Made by a program: the position numbers and the translations under genes
Notes under the pieces: generated by a model
The model's database searches: none
What the model saw: the letters and a program-made list of their open reading frames with translations, nothing else
Told to the model about the DNA's origin: nothing
Source: Aureimonas sp. AU12
GTDB lineage: Bacteria > Pseudomonadota > Alphaproteobacteria > Rhizobiales > Rhizobiaceae
Reading direction: 5' to 3'
NCBI RefSeq assembly: GCF_001463705.1
Contig: NZ_BBWH01000031.1
Coordinates: 120,870-184,869, forward strand
DNA: 64,000 bases
In this document: one piece after another, positions 58,516-64,000 of the stretch
Layout: every line of letters begins with the position of its first letter
Position numbering within the stretch: position 1 is the first letter of the stretch

Positions 58516-60234
58516 TTACTGCTCTTCGCGGTTCTTCATGGCCGCGGCGAGGATGTCGCCGAGCGAAGCGCCGGAGTCGGTCGAGCCGTACTGGGCCACC
58601 GCTTCCTTCTCTTCCGCGATCTGCAGCGCCTTGATCGACACGCCGACGCGGCGAGCCTTCTTGTCGAACTGCGTGATGCGCACGTCGACCTTCTGGCCGA
58701 CCGAGAACTTCTCGGGGCGCTGGTCGTCGCGGTCGCGGCCGAGATCGGCGCGACGGATGAAGGACGTGTACTCGGTGTCGACGATCGCGACCTCGAGGCC
58801 GCCTTCGTTCACCGCCGTGACCTCGCAGGTGACGATCGAACCGCGACGCAGTTCGCCTGCCTCGGGTGCCGATGCCGCACCGCCGGCTGCCGAGCCCTGG
58901 GCCTCGCCGCCGACCTGCTTGATGCCGAGCGAGATGCGCTCCTTGTCGACGTCGACGTCGAGGACCTGCGCCTTGACGACGTCACCCTTGTTGAACTCCT
59001 CGATGACCTGCTCGCCCGGACGCGTCCAGTCGAGGTCGGAGAGGTGGACCATGCCGTCCACGTCGCCTTCCAGGCCGATGAAGAGACCGAACTCGGTCTT
59101 GTTCTTGACTTCGCCCTCGACGAGCGTGCCCACCGGGAACATGTCGCGGAACGCTTCCCAGGGATTCTGGAGGGTCTGCTTGAGGCCGAGCGAGATACGA
59201 CGCTTGACCGGATCCACCTCGAGCACGACCACTTCGACTTCCTGCGAGGTCGAGAGGATCTTGCCGGGATGGACGTTCTTCTTCGTCCAGGACATCTCGG
59301 AGACGTGGATCAGGCCTTCGATGCCCGGCTCCAGTTCGACGAACGCGCCGTAGTCCGTGATGTTCGTCACGCGTCCGGAGACCTTGACGCCCATCGGGTA
59401 CTTGACGCCGATGCCTTCCCACGGATCCGCCTCGAGCTGCTTCATGCCGAGCGAGATGCGGTGGGTTTCCTGGTTGATGCGGATGATCTGCACCTTGACC
59501 GACTGGCCGATCTGCAGGATCTCGGTCGGGTGGTTGACGCGGCGCCAGGCCATGTCGGTGACGTGCAGCAGGCCGTCGATGCCACCCAGATCCACGAACG
59601 CGCCGTAGTCGGTGATGTTCTTGACGACGCCCTCGACGACCTGACCCTCTTCGAGGTTCTGGACGATCTCGGAGCGCTGCTCGGCGCGCGACTCTTCGAG
59701 GACGGTGCGGCGCGAGACGACGATGTTGCCGCGACGCTTGTCCATCTTGAGGATCTGGAAGGGCTGCGGCGTGTTCATCAGCGGGCCGACGTCGCGGATC
59801 GGGCGAATGTCGACCTGGCTGCGCGGCAGGAAGGCCACGGCGCCGTCGAGGTCGACCGTGAAGCCGCCCTTGACCTGGTTGAAGATCTGGCCCTCAACCT
59901 TTTCGTTGTTGTTGAACTTGACCTCGAGCTTGACCCAGCTCTCCTCGCGGCGCGCCTTGTCGCGCGACAGGACGGCCTCGCCCAGCGCATTCTCGATGCG
60001 CTCGACATAGACTTCGACGATATCGCCGACCTTCAGCTCGCCGCCGGTGCGGCCGCCGAATTCCTTGAGGGCGACGCGGCCCTCGACCTTCAGGCCGGCG
60101 TCGATGACGGCCATGTCCTTCTCGATCGCGACGACCGTTCCCTTGACCACGGCGCCTTCGGCGACATCGTGCTCGTGGAACGAGGCTTCGAGAAGCGACG
60201 CGAAATCATCGCGCGACATTTGTGCGTTGGACAT
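58516..60234 (-). CDS. rpsA: 30S ribosomal protein S1
   Basis: 572-residue mRNA-binding ribosomal protein with six S1 (OB-fold) repeats. Repeats are visible as VVKGTVVAIEKDMAVIDAGL, VEGQIFNQVKGGFTVDLDGA, VVEGVVKNITDYGAFVDLGG, KVSGRVTNITDYGAFVELEP, LVEGEVKNKTEFGLFIGLEG and TCEVTAVNEGGLEVAIVDTE. Length is normal for alphaproteobacteria. ATG 60234 follows AAGGAGAACGA. A hairpin ends just upstream of this ribosome site and may give S1 autoregulation. Order FYDLN protein, aroA, cmk, rpsA is conserved in the order. Confidence 0.97.
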   Translation of the reverse strand: MSNAQMSRDDFASLLEASFHEHDVAEGAVVKGTVVAIEKDMAVIDAGLKVEGRVALKEFGGRTGGELKVGDIVEVYVERIENALGEAVLSRDKARREESWVKLEVKFNNNEKVEGQIFNQVKGGFTVDLDGAVAFLPRSQVDIRPIRDVGPLMNTPQPFQILKMDKRRGNIVVSRRTVLEESRAEQRSEIVQNLEEGQVVEGVVKNITDYGAFVDLGGIDGLLHVTDMAWRRVNHPTEILQIGQSVKVQIIRINQETHRISLGMKQLEADPWEGIGVKYPMGVKVSGRVTNITDYGAFVELEPGIEGLIHVSEMSWTKKNVHPGKILSTSQEVEVVVLEVDPVKRRISLGLKQTLQNPWEAFRDMFPVGTLVEGEVKNKTEFGLFIGLEGDVDGMVHLSDLDWTRPGEQVIEEFNKGDVVKAQVLDVDVDKERISLGIKQVGGEAQGSAAGGAASAPEAGELRRGSIVTCEVTAVNEGGLEVAIVDTEYTSFIRRADLGRDRDDQRPEKFSVGQKVDVRITQFDKKARRVGVSIKALQIAEEKEAVAQYGSTDSGASLGDILAAAMKNREEQ

Positions 60235-60249
60235 TCGTTCTCCTTGGAA

Positions 60250-60270
60250 CTTCCGGGCTGTGACCGGAAG
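60250..60270 (-). promoter_or_regulatory. rpsA leader hairpin next to the ribosome binding site
   Basis: Arms CTTCCGG and CCGGAAG with a seven-base loop lie in the rpsA 5-prime leader, ending only a few bases before the GGAG ribosome site. A further 18-base perfect palindrome, GCTTCGCTCGAGCGAAGC, lies at 60329-60346. S1 is known to control its own translation in E. coli through leader structure; a similar role here is inferred. Confidence 0.5.
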
Positions 60271-60514
60271 CGTCGCGCCGTATCGGGTTCGCGTTTCGGG
60301 TGCCTCGGACAGGTCCTGTCCCGGATCGGCTTCGCTCGAGCGAAGCGACGGATCTCGAGGGACACGGGATACGGGGCTCATAGGAGAACCCGCGGCCCGT
60401 TTCGGCGCGGTGGACCGGCCTCTGGCGATTGTTTCCTCATCGAAACGCCGTCGTGCCGCCCACCCCACACGCTTCGAGCGAGAGGGATAGCGGCGCGCGG
60501 GGCGTTCCGTTCCC

Positions 60515-61165
60515 TCAGGATGCGGCTTGATCGACGATCGCGCAAGCTGCCAGGAACGCTGCCTCTATACCCAATTCGCTGGTGTCCAGCAAGCGGGCGT
60601 CGGCGGCGGGCTTCAGCGGCGAAGCGGCGCGGCCGGCGTCGCGCTCGTCGCGCTCGCGCACCTCGGCGAGGATGCGCTCGTAATCGACCGCGCGGCCCTT
60701 GGCGAGAAGTTCGTCGGTGCGCCGGCGGGCGCGCACCTGCGGGCTCGCGGTCACGAAGATCTTCACGCGCGCCTGCGGGCAGATCACCGTGCCGATGTCG
60801 CGCCCGTCGAGGACGGCCCCCTCCACCCGCGCCGCGAAGGCGCGCTGGAAGGCGTTCAGCGCGGCGCGCACGGGCGGATGCACGGCGACGCGCGAGGCGA
60901 GTTCCCCGGCCTCGCGCCCGCGCAGCACCGCCTCGTCGATAACAGAGGCGTCGAGATCGCGCGCCACCGCACCGGCCGCCTCCGGGTCGTCGAGATCGAC
61001 GCCCCGGTCGGCGGCGAGCCGGCCGACGGCACGGTAGAGCAGCCCGGTGTCGAGATAGGGAAGGCCGTAATGCCCGGCGAGGCGCTTGGCGAGCGTGCCC
61101 TTGCCAGCCGCCGCCGGGCCGTCGATGGCGATGACGAGGGGCGCGATCGTCAGGGGTCGGGGCAT
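60515..61165 (-). CDS. cmk: Cytidylate kinase Cmk
   Basis: 216-residue kinase converting CMP and dCMP to the diphosphates. [20 protein letters not shown] is the P-loop, [20 protein letters not shown] the NMP-binding region, [20 protein letters not shown] the conserved Asp-Gly-Arg-Asp-Ile-Gly-Thr motif, and [20 protein letters not shown] part of the lid. Length is normal. It follows aroA and the small membrane protein on the same strand and precedes rpsA. Confidence 0.97.
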   Translation of the reverse strand: MPRPLTIAPLVIAIDGPAAAGKGTLAKRLAGHYGLPYLDTGLLYRAVGRLAADRGVDLDDPEAAGAVARDLDASVIDEAVLRGREAGELASRVAVHPPVRAALNAFQRAFAARVEGAVLDGRDIGTVICPQARVKIFVTASPQVRARRRTDELLAKGRAVDYERILAEVRERDERDAGRAASPLKPAADARLLDTSELGIEAAFLAACAIVDQAAS

Positions 61166-61259
61166 CGGCGGGTCCTTGGCGCATCATGACGGTCGGGGAC
61201 GAGATCCCCCGGCAAGCGGGATAGCGGGACAGGCCCGCGCCGTCCACATCCGGCGACGC

Positions 61260-61769
61260 TCAGTCCCCGCCGCCGCCGCCACCATCGCCGCCGCCATCGT
61301 CGCGTCCCTTGCCGGACCCTGCTTCGCCCGTCCCCTCGCCCGCCCCGCCGGAGCGCCGATAGCCGCGCGTGCCGAAGCGCAGCGGCTCGTCGCGGATCTC
61401 GGTGAAGCGCCCGGCGAACGCCGCGCCGACGCCGAACAGGCGACCGAGCACGAAGGGGATCGTCACGAAGAAGAGGATCGCGGCGATCGACCCGGCGAAC
61501 CAGAGAAGCGACAGCGCCGTGCGGATCGTGTTGCTCTCGACGAGCCCGGCGGTGGCGGGCGAGACGCCCGAGAGGCGGTAGAGCATCGCCGGGCCGAGAA
61601 TGAGCGGCACCACGAGCTTCGGCCAGGCGATGGCGGCGAGGCCGCGCGCGTCGGCATGGCCCGCGCCGCGCGCCGCGCGGTGCTGCGCGCCCGCCACCTG
61701 CCGGCCATAGACGAAGGCGAGCGGCGCGAAGAAGAGGAACGCCAGGATCGCGGCGACGAGATTGCTCAA
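61260..61769 (-). CDS. Small membrane protein with Gly-rich tail, unknown function
   Basis: 169-residue protein with three to four hydrophobic segments (MSNLVAAILAFLFFAPLAFV; WPKLVVPLILGPAMLYRL; SLLWFAGSIAAILFFVTIPF) and a low-complexity Gly/Asp/Glu tail. No family is recognised. It sits between aroA and cmk on the same strand, a spot usually without a gene. The tail resembles disordered, Gly-rich C-termini of some Tim44-like or envelope-stress proteins only in composition. I assign no function. Confidence 0.65.
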   Translation of the reverse strand: MSNLVAAILAFLFFAPLAFVYGRQVAGAQHRAARGAGHADARGLAAIAWPKLVVPLILGPAMLYRLSGVSPATAGLVESNTIRTALSLLWFAGSIAAILFFVTIPFVLGRLFGVGAAFAGRFTEIRDEPLRFGTRGYRRSGGAGEGTGEAGSGKGRDDGGGDGGGGGGD

Positions 61770-61803
61770 CGCCGGACCTCCCGCAGATCTCGCTGCGGGC
61801 GCC

Positions 61804-63560
<1,757 letters not shown>

Positions 63561-63971
63561 ATGGCAAAATCTGAACTCGGCACGAAGCGCATCGACCCGG
63601 AGACGGGTCAGAAGTTCTACGATCTCAACAAGGATCCGATCGTCTCGCCCTACACCGGCAAGACCTACCCGCTGACCTTCTTCGAGACCGCGAAGGCGAC
63701 GCGCGCGCGCGCCGCGGCCGTCGCCGACGAGGAGGAGGCGGAGGAGGTCGAGGTCGTCGAGGTCGCCGAGACCGACGAGGAGACGGTGTCGATCAACGAG
63801 GTCGAGGAAGACGAGGCGGGCGCCAAGACCGACCTGCCCGACGTCGACGGCGACGAGGACGACGACGTCGCCGACGAGCCCGACGACACGTTCCTCCCCG
63901 ACGACGAGGATGAGGACGACGACATGACCGACATCATCGGCGGCGGGCGCGACGAAGACGACGACGTCTGA
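63561..63971 (+). CDS. FYDLN-acid domain protein (TIGR02300 family)
   Basis: 136-residue protein. The N-terminus MAKSELGTKRIDPETGQKFY then DLNKDPIVSPYTGKTYP is the conserved FYDLN domain. The remainder is extremely acidic and low complexity (DEEEAEEVEVVEVAE; DGDEDDDVADEPDDTFLPDD), as usual for the family. The function is unknown; the layout of a small folded head with a polyacidic tail suggests binding to a basic partner. It is divergent from aroA, as in most Hyphomicrobiales. Confidence 0.95.
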   Translation: MAKSELGTKRIDPETGQKFYDLNKDPIVSPYTGKTYPLTFFETAKATRARAAAVADEEEAEEVEVVEVAETDEETVSINEVEEDEAGAKTDLPDVDGDEDDDVADEPDDTFLPDDEDEDDDMTDIIGGGRDEDDDV

Positions 63972-64000
63972 GGCCCCTGGCGGGGCGGTCCGATCCCGGC

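Overview
The window is a gene-dense, high-GC chromosomal stretch from an alphaproteobacterium of the order Hyphomicrobiales (Rhizobiales). Support comes from a MucR/Ros-type regulator, an Omp25/RopB-like surface barrel, the FYDLN-protein/aroA/cmk/rpsA block, the NDUFA9-like/uppP/GST/queG/SDR block, a DUF1476 (ATPase zeta-like) protein, and a class II EPSP synthase close to that of Agrobacterium CP4. Aurantimonadaceae or a neighbouring family is possible, but family and genus cannot be fixed by reading alone. I see no insertion sequence, prophage, CRISPR array or rRNA gene. There is one tRNA (Leu, CAG).

Layout. 1-2650: peptide ABC transporter (oppA and the cut-off oppB). 2986-4712: a GST and a PAP2-type membrane protein. 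4896-6457: a MltB-like transglycosylase and a haem-degrading-type monooxygenase preceded by a coupled 23-codon ORF. 6491-8852: sqdB and a divergent GT4 glycosyltransferase, probably for sulfolipid. 8937-14932: a GbdR-like regulator, proVWX and an ethanolamine-type permease, a quaternary amine/amino-alcohol uptake cluster. 15071-18703: a soluble globin chemoreceptor, a small conserved gene and kup. 19177-21880: DUF2934, DUF2171 and a Na/Pi cotransporter with a possible Pho box. 21927-22067: a run of REP-like hairpins. 22121-26291: a TPP riboswitch followed by thiXY, thiD and two tenA genes. 26440-28342: lrgAB and mucR. 28711-32407: an Omp25-like porin and two 2-hydroxyacid dehydrogenases. 32568-39066: an HD-GYP protein, an MBL hydrolase, the GNAT/C39-peptidase plus RimK-like ligase pair, and a diguanylate cyclase. 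39195-46085: rlpA, SDR, queG, GST, uppP, a NodB-type deacetylase and an NDUFA9-like gene. 46435-51883: tRNA-Leu, a ClC exchanger, DUF2254 and a chemoreceptor. 51897-57753: inositol-phosphatase-like, ROK kinase, DHA2 efflux pump, RNase D, zeta-like protein and GNAT. 58516-63971: rpsA, cmk, a membrane protein, aroA and the FYDLN acidic protein.

Most genes are housekeeping or envelope functions. The parts most worth following are: (i) the bifunctional GNAT/C39 protein with its RimK-type ATP-grasp partner, a likely peptide-making or protein-tagging pair with no known substrate; (ii) the thiamine-salvage operon, where the riboswitch appears to hide the ribosome binding site of a 24-codon leader, no transporter ATPase is present, and TenA_E and TenA_C types sit in tandem; and (iii) several small coupled ORFs and structured leaders that automated annotation would probably miss.
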